In this document: positions 11,971 through 24,200 of the stretch, piece by piece
Layout: each line of letters opens with the position of its first letter
Numbering within the stretch: the first letter of the stretch is position 1
DNA from: Megaleporinus macrocephalus
Lineage: Eukaryota > Chordata > Actinopteri > Characiformes > Anostomidae
Direction of reading: 5' to 3'
Assembly: GCA_021613375.1 (NCBI GenBank)
Contig: CM038716.1
Location: forward strand, 17,863,524 to 17,927,523
Length of the DNA: 64,000 bases
Position numbers and translations under genes: made by a program
Notes under the pieces: model-generated
Told to the model about the DNA's origin: nothing
Seen by the model: the letters and a program-made list of their open reading frames with translations, nothing else
Databases searched by the model: none

Positions 11971-13174
11971 CTGGCCATACGTTAGCGAATCTAACACAGT
12001 TGGTAGTTAGTCATCTCCTTAAAGTGTGCTGAGTTGATGAACGATGTTGCATTAGTGGTGTGTGGTTGACTTCATACATTTGGAAATACCAAGTCCTTTC
12101 CAGCTTTCTAGCTACATAAACAAATGTACATTAGACTATGTAAAGAAAGTCAAGTATGATTTTGTATCATAGTGATAGAGAATTTTCTAGGAGAGAATCA
12201 CAGTGCAAGTGGGAGTCAATTCCTTTTCCCACCTCTTTTGCAAGAGGTAAGGTGTGTGGGGGGCGGGGGGGGGGGGGGGGGGGGGGGTTCTGCAGAAGAC
12301 TTCCCCTTTCCCATGTGTTCAAATGCATGCGAAGTCAAACTGGCTTTGACAGCAGGAAGTCAACTGGATTTAAGTATTATCTATCATTTCAGAAGAAATT
12401 AGGCATGGTGTCTTGATGAGATGCAGGGGGCTTTCTAATAATGCCAATGAAGCATCACACAAATACTAAACGCACATTTGCTGTCTTGCTAAACAGATGG
12501 AGGGGAGCGAGAACAATACGATTTGTCATATTGTATGAAAACATTCGAGGCGCTTTCTGCTGAGATGTGAGTGGCACGCACTGCTAATGCTGCTAAAAGC
12601 TGTGGGCTAAACTGAAATTGTGTCACTGTTGTCAGCTCCACACACACACACACACACAAACAAAACAGAAGCTCCTGAAAGAGTTGTACCTCTACCTCTG
12701 TGTATTAGTAGCATAAGGGAGAAGTTGCATCACCGCTGCTAAAAATACAGCCTGCTGAACAGACCACTGTTTCACTTAACGCGTATAAATGAAGAATTAA
12801 GAGGTGTGTGAGAATGAGAGAGCATGAAGACGATAAGAGCGGTGAGCAAGACACGTAGACATAGAATTGGGACTCAGGGAGAAAGAGAGAGTAAAAGAGC
12901 AGACAGAGAACAGATGGTAGGTTGAAGGAGGGGTGGGGGGTGTGGGAGGCTACAGGGGCCACCGTAGTGCCTGGACAGAAACAGAAGGTAAAAGCACCAC
13001 AATTCTGAAAAGAAAGGGATTTTCGGTTTCGATTCATGTTTGTTTGTCATTTGTATTTTTTGTATTACATTCATTTATGATATGTTTTATATTATAACAT
13101 AATTTATATTTAGTGGTTCTACACAGTTAAAGTAAATAATACCTAAATAACACCTGTAGGCTGTAGTCAATTAA
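11971..13174. repeat. Intergenic stretch with a poly-G tract and a (CA)n run
   Basis: The main features are a run of about 30 nearly uninterrupted G residues (12258-12287, one C inside) and a short CA repeat (12641-12657). No coding frame is supported. The remainder is unremarkable A+T-rich DNA. Confidence 0.8.
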
Positions 13175-13490
13175 ATCTGGCTACTACATCTTAGTTCTTA
13201 AAATTAAATTGAAAAAGCTCAAACCTTTATAATGGCAAACTTTTTTACAACCTCAATATTTTTTACACAGAACTTTGAAGGATTTGTTTGTAAAATTCAC
13301 TCCTTACCAGTTTAGAAGAACTGCAAGTTGCAAGTTCAGCATCAAACTTCATCGCTTCACAAGCCGAGATCATTTTCTAGCCGTGGGAAGCGACACTTAT
13401 CTTCACTCTTGTTTTGGTTCTATTTATTATACTTTGTTGTTTGTTTGCTGCACAATGTAGATTCTTGATATGATCAGGCATCAGAGGCCT
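13175..13490. repeat. Local direct duplication, copy 1
   Basis: This stretch matches 13662-13960 in the same orientation. Both contain CTGGCTACTACATCTTAG, then AGAAGAACTGCAAGTTGC followed by AAGTTCAGCATCAAA, then TATTACTTTGTCGTTTGT-type text (A/T variants), then GATTCTTGATATGA. The copies have many substitutions and small gaps. No coding frame is shared. Confidence 0.8.
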
Positions 13491-13544
13491 GGTGAGAGAG
13501 AAAAAAGAGGGGAAAAAATAAAAAAAGACTTAAAGGAAGAGACA

Positions 13545-13660
13545 GAGGGAGAGAGAGAACCAAAAAAAGTAAACATGATAATTAACAGTATAAAGCATAT
13601 ATGGCAAATGCCATAGCACCTGGCTCTTTAGCAAGCTCCCCCCTCCCTCCTTCTCTGGCT
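13545..13660. repeat. Short duplicated block, copy 1 (partner at 15160-15275)
   Basis: The shared words are AACATGATAATTAACAG, then ATAAAG, GGCAAATGCCATAGCACC (GACAAATG... in the partner) and TGGCTCTT followed by CAAGC and a C/T-rich tail. Both copies follow a GA-rich tract ending GAGAACCAAA. This is direct orientation, 1.6 kb apart. Confidence 0.8.
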
Positions 13661-13661
13661 C

Positions 13662-13960
13662 TGGCTACTACATCTTAGTTCTACTTTTAGTGCCCAGGCT
13701 GCTTTTACAATGGCCCAAAAGTGGCCCTAACATTTTTACAACCTCAATTTCTTTTACAATGATTCACTCCTTACCGGTCTAGAAGAACTGCAAGTTGCAA
13801 GTTCAGCATCAAATGTCGTCCCTTCACAGGCCAAAATCATTCGCCAGCAGTGGGAGGCAACACTAATGTTCACTCTTGGTTTGGGTCTATTAATATTACT
13901 TTGTCGTTTGTTTGCGGATTCTTGATATGAGCGGGCAGCAGAGGCTGTTGTAATGATTGC
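13662..13960. repeat. Local direct duplication, copy 2
   Basis: This is the second copy of the block at 13175-13490, offset by about 490 bp. It has diverged from copy 1 by substitutions and a small deletion near TTTTACAATG. No gene is seen in it or just downstream to 14.9 kb. Confidence 0.8.
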
Positions 13961-14940
13961 TTGCCAGGAGCCTCCACCATCAATTTGTTTCCTCTGGCTT
14001 TCATTGGCTACCTCTTCTTATATGATCTAACGTGGAACAGCAGCTTCAACATGAATAACAAGAAGCTAGAATACACCATCAGGCCAGTGCTGCTCCTGCA
14101 TCCTCTCGAGCTGGACTCGAGGCTACACTGACAGTGTTTACATGCAAAGATTTTTGCCAACTCAACTGTTCGTTTCAATTATAGATTAAGACTGAGGGTT
14201 TTATACGTACACTCTACTCCGCTATCTGATAAGTCTCAGTATACATGCACTATACAAGTAGTCTAGATCCAAAATGATGCGCATACATAGAGCAACATTT
14301 AGTGTAGAGACCAGTCATAGTAAGCCATGCTGCAGATTTAAGAAACCTTTGTCTGTTTTTAATTTGCTCTACAGTTGGTGTAAACCTGCTGTTGTTCATT
14401 GGCTTTGTACTTTTCTGAATGGCTGAATGGTTATCCATCCTGCAAACCTTTAAACTCTGAAGCATAACTTCATTTCCACTGCAGACCAGTTTCTCCCATT
14501 ATATTAAACGTCTGCTATTACTGAAATGGACATGTGTAGACAGACATATACCTACTGATTGGGAATATAATGAGATGTAGTCATTTTCATCTTGTTCAAT
14601 TGAATAGTAATAGAGGCATAGATGGAGAAAAAGACAGAGAGAAAGAGAATGTGTGAGAGAGAGAAAGACAGAGTATGAGTACATACATGCATATCCTACC
14701 CGCAGTGTCATTTAGGGTAACAGAAACAGCAGCATTAACCAGTAGGCTTAAATCTGAGTGTGTGGCTTTAAATGTAAATACACGTGTACTGTGAAGCTGC
14801 CGAAAGCTCTTAAAAAATCCAGCACGCACATGTTGAGAGAGCTTATGAAGAAGGCAGAGGGTGTTGGGCATAATTTACTTCTTTTCACTGTTGTGCGAGT
14901 TTGATGTTTAATTAAAAGCAAGCATTTAGAAAATTAAAAA
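13961..14940. other. Intergenic stretch, nothing recognised
   Basis: The DNA is A+T-rich and unique-looking. Reading frames are short and lack family motifs. A GA-rich patch starts near 14620. Confidence 0.5.
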
Positions 14941-15356
14941 AGCAAGCAGGCAAGTGCGAAACAGAGAGAGAGGGAGAGAGAGAGAGAGAGAGAGAGCATG
15001 AGAGAAGTGTGGAAATGTGGGTGTGAGTTAGAGAGGGGAAAAGAGAGATTGTGTGAGGTACAGAGAGAGAAAAAGAGAGAAAGCGAGACAGAAGGAATGT
15101 GTGGATAGCATAAGAAAGGAAAAAGAGAGAAATAAATATGAAAGACTTGGAGGAAGAGAAAGAGAGGGAGAGGGAGAACCAAACGAGGCGAACATGATAA
15201 TTAACAGCATAAAGAATAAATGACAAATGCCATAGCACCTGGCTCTTATGCAAGCCCCCCCTCCCTCCTTCTCTCACTCTCTTGCTCCTTCCCCAGGTCC
15301 CTCGCTCCCCAATCAATCACAAACTAATATTACCTCCCTATATAGAAGCCCCTTCC

Positions 15357-15387
<31 letters not shown>

Positions 15388-15420
15388 GCTCGCTCTCTCT
15401 CTGCAGTGCTTTTTATTCTG
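14941..15420. repeat. GA-rich and CT-rich simple repeats around duplicated block copy 2
   Basis: GA repeats run at about 14963-15175. The second copy of the AACATGATAATTAACAG block follows at 15160-15275. A CT repeat lies at 15358-15402. Purine runs on one side and pyrimidine runs on the other bracket the duplicated block. The frames running through them are low-complexity artefacts. Confidence 0.8.
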
Positions 15421-16735
15421 TTTATTTATTTAGGCTTGAAAATCCCATCAGACCTCTCTGAACACCCTGCTCTCCTCAGCTAAAGCGGCTGCATATAAAA
15501 CAGTAGGGGCCCGGCTCTATCTCCCCCACCCACTGCACCGCTTGACCAGGGGAGCCTGTAAAACTTTAGCTGCTGAAGTAAAACAGTGAATTACGGCGCT
15601 GCCACGCAGAGTAAAAATAGAATCCTTCCTCCAAACTCCTTGACTTTTATTTGACGTAGTTTATTAGCGGCCGGGCCGTATCTTTTTTAGCGTTACGACC
15701 AAGGCCTCCTCTGCTTAACTGACAGCCCACTGGACTGTGATGTTTCCATCGGCCATGCTGTGATTTCCTGTGGAAGTTTATTACGGCTCAGTAAAGGTAG
15801 TGGCCTCGCGAAAAAAGGCAACAGGCTTCTGTCAGCCCTGTAGCTGATCAATGGCAGCAATTAACAGAGCAGATCAATTTTGCTCAAGAGCAGGCCTCGA
15901 GCAGCCTGGCCGGTAGCCCCATCAGTCCCGCGCAAATCCCCATGCTGAGACAAGCCTCCGAGCAGAGCACCTAATGACACACACACACACAGCACTTTCT
16001 CTCTTCCGATTAATCACACGTACCCCAATTCTGACACAATACACACTCCAAAAACTGCACAGCGCTTTCTTCCTTTATTTCTGCTCAGTAGAAAACCTGT
16101 GGCCATCTGCAGCCTCCGACACTTTCTCCGCTTCACACTCTCGCACTCCACTTCTCCCCACTTTTTTCTGTCTGTGTCTCACACCAGCATCCTCTGTTTT
16201 ACACAGACACTCCTATGTTCTACATGCAGGACATATAAACCTACCTACCTATGTGTGTATTGCTGTGCAAATGTCTGAGACTCTCAAAACAATATGTAGG
16301 ATGATGTTATAAGTTAGTAGGTTTTTTATAACTAAAATTATTAACAGAATGTGAAGAAATAATATTTTTTTACATTATGTATTGTGTTGCAGAGACATAT
16401 CAGCATGTCAGCTAGCTAGCCTCGGCCCATTCTGTCTCATAATACCTCTTTGTACCTGAGGAGGCAATAGTGAGTGACATTAGCATCAAGTTTGCCACAT
16501 CTTTTGATGAAGAAGAAACAGGAAAAGAAAGAAAAACATCAAGGAATTCTTTACTCCACTCTTTAGTTTTTTGCACTCTACTGTGGCTTTAACTGTTCTA
16601 TTCTTTTAAAGATATACAGTTGTCAATTGTTTAACAAGAGTTAAAGAATATAAATTAAAATACACAGAGAAAATGAGACTCCTAACAAATGTGCAAGACC
16701 TGGTAAATAAATGTTACAAATAATGTACAAATATA
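15421..16735. other. Low-repeat block, candidate regulatory DNA (core 15440-15960)
   Basis: The core is clearly more G+C-rich than its surroundings and free of transposon sequence. It holds no plausible exon. It contains a GCGGCCGGGCCG word near 15667 and several TTTATT/AATTAA words. These traits suit a conserved noncoding element, but conservation cannot be tested from one genome. From 16000 onward it returns to ordinary A+T-rich DNA. Confidence 0.35.
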
Positions 16736-17454
16736 GTTTTATTTGTGGATCCTCTGTTACTTAAACATTACATTTACAGAAGCTTTTATGACAGACCATT
16801 GTAAAACAATAGGCATTAACATGGGGTTGTTCCCCACCTTTGCAGCTTTAACAGCTTTTAAAACTCTTTTGGAGTTTGTCTGTAGAAATTACTCAATTAT
16901 CCAGAAAAGCGTTTCTGAGCTCAAACACTTATGTCAGATAAGTGGTACCTGGCTCATAATCTCCACTCTACTTAATCCCAAAGATGTTTGATGGGGTTAA
17001 AGTCAGAGCTCTGTTCGGGCCAGCCAGGTTCTTCCGCTGGAACAGAAAGGCCATCCTCAAAGTGTTCCAACAAAGTTAAAAGCGTACAATTGTCCAAAAT
17101 GTCTTGGTCTGCTGAAGCATTAACATTTTCCTTCACTGGAACTAAGGACTCTAGGCCAACCCTTAAAAACAATTCTATAGCATTATCCCTTCTCCACCAA
17201 ACTTTACAGTTAATACATGCAGTCAGACAGGTAGTGATCTCCTAGCATTTGACAATCCCAAACTAGTCCATCAGACTGTCAGATAGAGAAGCATGATTTG
17301 TGACTTCACAGAACACGTTTTCTCTGCTCTAGTGATGATAAGCTTTACACCTCTAACACTATCTGACACTTGGCATTGTGTTTGGTGATATAAGGCTTGC
17401 ATGCAGCTGCACAGCCATGAAGACCCCACCTTGTTGTCCGGAGGATGTTTGTAA
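16736..17454 (-). mobile_element. Tc1-like transposon relic
   Basis: Read on the - strand, near 16980-17010, it contains WPEQSSDFNPIKHLWD, a decayed form of the Tc1 motif that carries the second catalytic Asp region (SPDLNPIEHLWD in intact members). Upstream of that it reads NASADQDILDN, also a Tc1 match. Frames are broken. A related relic sits at 25860-26680 in the same orientation. Confidence 0.75.
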
Positions 17455-18460
17455 CTTACCAGTTATTGGGTCAGTTGTATCTGAAGGTCTAAGATCACAT
17501 GCCAGAACATAAACATGCTAAAGCATAAACAGAGAGACATTCTGGGAAACAACTGGGTGCGGTCAGGTCAATTAGAGCATTAATAACAGAACAATAAAAT
17601 CTATTTTCAAAGATACAGGCAACCAGTGCAGTTCCTTGTGACTGATATGAGGTCTTTTTTTGGATTTGTGCTGCTGCATTTTGTACAAGTTGTAAAGGAT
17701 GTATTGTTTCCTTCGGTGAAAGGAACATTAGAGTAATCTGTCTTTGCTTGTAACTAATGCATGAACAAGTTTCTTTGTGTGGCTTTGAGAAAAGGCTGAA
17801 CTTTTGAGAAACTTTAGCAATACGTTTCTTGAATATGAAAAAAGCTAGTTTTCTCTGACTGTGTTTACATGTGAGACAAAATAGAGCTCAGGTAAGCCTG
17901 TTTCATATTTTTGGTACTTTTTATTTTTTTAAATTGCGACTTCTACTGAGAGATTTCTGACATACAGGATAAAAAAAGGACAGCAACACCTGTGAATGAA
18001 AAGAGCTGTTTTATCGGATAGGAATAGTTTTGATGGTCAAATAGAACTGTATAACTGTGAAATCATCAGTACAAATATGAAATCTGACATCCTGTTTCCC
18101 AGTAACATCACCTAGCAGTAACATACAAAGACAAAAGCAAAGGCCCTAAAACAAAACCTTGTGAAACTGTCTATTCATGAAATATGACTTAATTAATTAA
18201 AACTGTGCCTGATTGGCCAACCCAGTCTTCAGTAATCTTGGGGTGAAAATATTTGTATCAAAAGCTGCATTAAGATCCAACATGTTTTACTGCTGCGTTT
18301 GTCTGTTTCTACTATCTACATATAAACACAGCATTAGCCTGACCTTAACCTTAATAACCAAAAGAAATGGTTCAGTTAGCAAAAATGAAAAGTCATTTAA
18401 TACAGTAAGGATCATTGCACTGCGCCGGGAACTCTAGATTAAGCATGTTTTGTCCTAAAA
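17455..18460 (-). mobile_element. LINE fragment B, decayed reverse transcriptase and C-terminal region
   Basis: The - strand frame at 17495-17728 contains PLQLVQNAAAQ and a FPECLSVYAL tail, matching the region after the reverse transcriptase in teleost LINEs. The + strand text near 18125-18160 is the complement of the PQGS...LGPLLF region. It belongs to the same family as fragments A and C and has the same orientation, but it is more diverged. Confidence 0.75.
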
Positions 18461-19289
18461 ATGTATACAATCTAACACACATACACACACAGATGGTGGG
18501 GGCTTCTATGCACCTGAAGTACAGAGCCTAGTCTTTACTAAAATTAACAACAGATTGTAGATTTAACATTCTCTTCTAATCGCGTATCATAATTAACTCA
18601 ATTCCACAGTTACTGTACATTAGCCCATAATCTATGCCATTATGGAAGTAATAGTATGAAAGAAATGACATTACAGCATCATAAACCTGTAATAGCACCT
18701 GTCCAGTAAATTCAGAACAGCTAAATCTGATATAGAATCCTCAGTCTTCCATGTCTCCAGGGCAGAGTAACAAACTCTACAATGAAGAGCCAATTAAACT
18801 GGAGCTGGAGGACATGCTGGGGATCACAGTGAGGCTAAGGCTTGCAGGTGCTGAATGAGGGCCCTCTATTTCTGCTGATTACTGATGAGGCAGAGCAGAC
18901 AGAGAACCGGACAGAGAGGTAGGTGCAGAGGGGTAATCATAAAGATTTGTCTTCTTACTTTGCAAAATATAACATATTCCGGGATTATTAAGACAAAGCG
19001 GTTTCTCGTGACCGACACAGATTCTCAGACCATGACAAACGACATGACATTTACTAAGAGATAGTCTTAAAAACGCAATGCAGCATAGTTCTTGTATTGA
19101 ATATCTGAATATCGGTTCCTGTTTATCACTCACACAGACCATCACATAGTTCTAGCTAAAGTGTAGTCAGAATCAAGGCTGAGCCCTGAATGCATCAAGT
19201 CAAGACCAAGACTTTAAACAGTCATGTCAAGGTCAAGACCAGAAGTGTTGAGTATCGAGACCAGATTATATATCTACATGGACACAATG
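18461..19289. other. Intergenic stretch, nothing recognised
   Basis: No coding, RNA or transposon signature is supported. It contains a short CA-rich run at 18476-18490. Confidence 0.5.
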
Positions 19290-19985
19290 GTGCTTGATAG
19301 TTTGTAAAGCCTTCAGAATTTTTTATATTTCTGTATAAATATGACTAATCACAAACATAATCACACTTTCACACAAATCTTTAAAGTAGGTAAAGAGAAG
19401 CCAATCAAACAACTGAGACAAAATATTATGTTTGGTCATTTAAGGAAAATGCTTTAATATCATCAAAATGATCAAACGTGAGCAGAAAAAGTATGTGAAC
19501 ATCTACTGCCAGATAGACTGTGTACAAATAAAGGAACATTAACACCATTGTTACCCTCTCCAAGAGTGGTTGACCAACAAAGATAGCTCTAAGACAAAGG
19601 TGTGTAATAGTCCACAGAGTTACAAAGAAAGCCAGGATGACTTCTAAGCAACTAAAGGCCTCTTTCACAGTGGCTAATATTCATTCTCACAAATCTGCCA
19701 GAGAGAACTCTGAATAACAATAATGCGTAAAGTTGCAAAGAGAAAGCCATAACTTTCCAAAAAAAAAAACTTTGCTACACATCTGCCTTTTGCTAAAGAT
19801 TACATAGGCAAGCCAGAAGGCTATTGAAAAAAATGCTTTGTGGATGGATGAGATCAAAATAGAGCTGTTTGGTTTTAATGAGAAGCGTTATGTTTGGAGA
19901 AAGGAAAACACTGCATGCCAACATAAGAACCTTGTCCCATCTGTGAAACAGGAATTGAAATGGAGTTCCACACTTTAGAAGCATA
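19290..19985 (+). mobile_element. Tc1-like transposon relic
   Basis: The + strand text at 19835-19960 matches the part of a Tc1 transposase gene around the first catalytic Asp in heavily mutated form: AGCTGTTTGGTTTTAATGAG and GCGTTATGTTTGGAGAAAGG are typical of the family. No intact frame remains. It runs directly into LINE fragment C. Confidence 0.65.
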
Positions 19986-20800
19986 ATAACTAAAATAGTT
20001 CTCCACAGTTTCTGTATTTTACGGAAGGCATGTGCAGAAGGCGAGTATCTGCAGATCTAAGATCTCGAGCTGGAACAGAGAGACATTCTGTGATGTAAGC
20101 TGGTGCTAGATTATTTAGAGATTTATAGACGAGTAGCAGAACTTTAAAGTCTATTCCAAAAAATATAGGCAGCCATTCGTGCTGCTGTGTTGTAGGGTAT
20201 GGATTGTTTTCTTGGGAGCCCCAGTAGGAAAAGCATTACAGTAATCAATTGTGTGTGTAACAAATGCAAGTTTCTCAGTGCTGCTCTGAGATAGAAGAGG
20301 CTTTGATGACTTTTCCCAAATGTTAAAAAGCTATTTTAGTAACTGTGTTTAGAAGTGGGATAAAACAAAGCTCAGAGTTCACACCCAGGTTACAGGTTTG
20401 ATATTAGTAGTTGACGTCTGTCATAAAGCATTTTTCATTTAAAGCATTTAACTCTAGTACAATTTTTGACATACACTAAAAAATATCTTACTGATACGTC
20501 TGTCTGCTGAGTGTAAATGATTAGAAGGAATGAAAAAGTATCATTGCGTGTCATCAGCATAACATAATTGCTAAAGTTTATATTATGCTTCCTAATGACA
20601 TCACTTAGAGGTAACTTGTACAATGAGAAAAGCAAAGGCCCTAGAACGGACCCTTGTTGTACCCCACAGGAAATATTACATTACTTGACAAATAATTTTT
20701 TCAGTAAAATCAGGAACTGGCTGTTTGTTTAATATAATGTATACTATTCTAAAACCGTGGCTGAGAAGCCGACCCACGATTCAAGATGGTGGAGTTGGAT
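19986..20800 (-). mobile_element. LINE fragment C, reverse transcriptase to C-terminus
   Basis: Read on the - strand, 20635 to 20435 gives [20 protein letters not shown], the block just before the reverse-transcriptase catalytic YADD. The YADD itself is altered to a YVML-like form. Towards 19990 it reads FKVLLLVYKSLNNLAPAYI followed by TECLSVPAR, a well-kept C-terminal block. It is the best preserved of the three sister fragments, but no complete frame remains. Confidence 0.85.
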
Positions 20801-21233
20801 TATGTGATCAGGAGGAAAAATAGGGGAGTTATCCTGCGGGACTCGTCCATCCTAAGCTGTCATGTCTTGTAGCAAAGCAAAGCAGTTATTGCAAGTTACT
20901 GTGTCTTATAGGAATGCTATAGGCATAACTTTGGTTTCTTAAAGGTCATAAATACAAGTGAATGGTGTGTGTAGTGGTGTTTGTAATAGTTTTGAGACTA
21001 TGCATCACTTATCACTCCTTGCTCCTTACTCGAAAACACCACAGGAAGCACTCTGGGAATACAGCAGTGTTTTTATTAGCATACAGCCCCCCCCCAACAA
21101 ACTCTGTATAAAGCTGCAAGCAGTGTCATCCGCCTCCCTGTGGAGAGGGATGCTACCTCTACCCCCCCACAGCTCTTCCTAGATTGCAGCGCTGCATAAA
21201 GTTTTATCTTTTACAACAAAAGGGGCGCACGCA

Positions 21234-21268
<35 letters not shown>

Positions 21269-24200
21269 GCCTCCTCACTCTTCCTCACTGTCGGTAACTG
21301 CAGCACTTCTGAGGCAAAGTTCAGCCCCCCCCTTTCCATTTCACTCTCACTCCCTCTCATTCCCCCGACAACCCCCCCAATTTCTGCCTGCAGCAGCAGC
21401 CTCTCCATAAATAAACCCACACTGGCACAACAGACTGAACATCTCTCTCCACACATAAACACCCTTGTACACACTGTCCGCCAGGCATTCTTCGTGATTT
21501 GCTTTATTGTGTCATGCAATAGGAATTCACATTATAAATTAGAAGGTGAAATATATTTCTGGCCGCACAGACAAAAGCCACGGCCTGCATGTCTGGCTCT
21601 GTTGTCCGTTTAACAGTCCATTTAACCCGGACAGCCTCACTTTTCATAAAGGAAGTGCAGAAGAAAGGAAAATAAGTATGCACTATGACTATTCAAATGC
21701 TAAGCACTCGCAATCAATACAAACTAAATCAAATCAAACATAAAGCCAATGCAATACTAAATATGTGATTAACAGTGTACTAATAAACAGAATTAAGTGT
21801 AGCCTCTAACAGGCTGCAGAGAATGGTTACTAAATTTCTACTGTTTGTAGAAAGTGGATACACTACATCATTTCTATAAGATGATATTTGACCAGCAGCT
21901 TGTTGGCCCGATTCTGAAGGAGAGTGTGACAGCAAATTACATCAAATTTTGAACCCGTTGTTGCCCCAAAGCTAATCTTTCAGTCAGTCGCTGTGACAGC
22001 GGAACAGCTAAACAAACTGGAATCAGCCAGAATGACCCAACAGAGGGCAGTTCAGTAAATAAAATGGACTTCAAAACGATTTACTGATGGATTTGACCAA
22101 AATGGCATTAAGGTTAATCTGGCAAGAAGAGAAAAGGCTGAGCGAAACCTGATATTGTGATGGTTTTATGGTTCTATCCAAAACGCAAAAAACTACTAAT
22201 TTTTACAGTTGATTTAATGTTTTGGGCTTATTTGCTTAACTTTTATTTTTACTTTTATTTATTTGCTTTATCTGCATTTTTCTGGAATTCTTAAATGTCA
22301 TCTGTAACATTACGGCTGCGATTCAGCCTCAGGCCCAGTCTGAAGGCAATACCACCACCACCTTCGCCTCTAATCTCCTAATGATGATGGCATGGCTTAA
22401 ATGTATTACTTTATTTTTGTATTAAATATTTTATTCTTAAATTTGCTTTGCATATGATTAAGTCTAGGAAATGTATCAGTGGGTGCATAGGTTAGTTTTT
22501 ACATGTTTATATTCTGGCTGTCAGATTAAAATAAACATTTCTACATGGACTTATATTAAAATTGAAGAACATTTCTGCTTTTCCTAGATTGGAGATAGAA
22601 ACATGAGATGCTCAAACAGCCAAGCATATAGGTGCATGTGGCCCATCTCTCGCTGCGCAGTTTATCAGCCACCCACTACACTGCACATCAGTGGAAAGGG
22701 ACAGCCAGAGGACCACTGCAGACCAGATTTTATCAGACTTCTCTTTTCAACTCCTGCTCCCTGCTCATCCTCTGCCTGCTGGGGCCCCACATATTTTTAT
22801 TTTAATTTGAGTTATTCTACTTATAGATATACAGACATAATCATATTACATAGGTATCATTTCAAATGTGTGCATGTGAAATGGTTTATCGGAGACAGAA
22901 AAAAACATATTGTGTGATTTTGCTTTTGAGCCATCACTTCGACAAGCTGGTAATGTGTATGAGCAGAACTGTGAATTGGCTTTTATATATTCTTATTAAT
23001 ATAATCCAAAACATATTCAGGGTGAATTCAGTATTTGGGTGAACTGAGATTCCTCGTTTTAATGGCTACTGTGAAAAAGGGATTAAATTCAATTGCACTA
23101 CATAGTAACAGATGCTAATTTAAAAATGTGTAATTGTGTTAAACATGCAGATTTATTTTTTTAACATAGGTTTGGTGCTGTTCCCTCTATAAAAGACATT
23201 GATACTTGATACTTGAGTGTCAGTCAAAATTTGATGAAGGCTTTGTCTTCTGAGTGAATGAGCTACTGTTGTCATCACATCTTCATCAGTACAATGTTCA
23301 TTTGCATTTTAGGCCTAAACACTGAGTTAGATGTTTGAGTGTCACGTTATATATAAAGACATATGATGTGGTGTGAACAGTTCTGACTACAACATGATTA
23401 TTACAGACTGCACAAGGTGACTCACAGCAGCGTATGCACAACATGTTTTAAAAGGTCATAAAAGCAGGTTGGTGCAGCAAAATGGTCCAAGATAAAGAAG
23501 GTTTTCCCCACATGGAAAATTTACACACATCTTTCTCATACATAAGTCTGAGCACAGTGCGGTGTCTGAGATTTCCAAACAGTGCCCGGACCCCATGTAC
23601 CAACATGCATAGTGCAATCTGACAGTGTTTACAGACAGCAAACCCAGGTGAATAACCCAAACAGAGCTTGTCTGTCTTGCCCCGCTTCCACCCAGCCGCT
23701 CACCCAGCAGCTGACAGCTCCGCTCCAACACAAAGCAAATGTCAATCGAAAAAATTAGGGCTTTTCAAATAATAGGTGGTGGATAAATCACTTCTAATAG
23801 CCAAATTCATCTGGGGCGAATAAAGCAGATGCCTATGTTGTTGATGACAATGTCCTTTATTTTCACAGCCAGAAAGGCCACTCACATGAAATAAATGTCC
23901 TCGGCGTACTCAAAATTGCACCATGTCAAAACAGCAGCAGAACAAGCAGGAGTTATAGGAGGCCGTTTGCAGAACATGGTGATAGAAGCTTTTTCTCACT
24001 TTTTTTTTACCTTCCTGTTCCTGCTGTCTATTATTTCTCAGGATAAAAATCAATCTGGAAAATAAACACGATACAAACGACATTGTGTCATTTAAACCAT
24101 TTCCTCCCACTTGGATCACCTCACCACAAGCAAACCGCAAACACTCAGTGCTGTGTTAACTCCAGCAATCAGGATGTCAACACTGTAGTATTCAAAGTAT

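Noticed and set aside
14912..15316. 134-residue Ser/Leu-rich - strand frame
   Set aside because: It is produced by GA/CT simple repeats.
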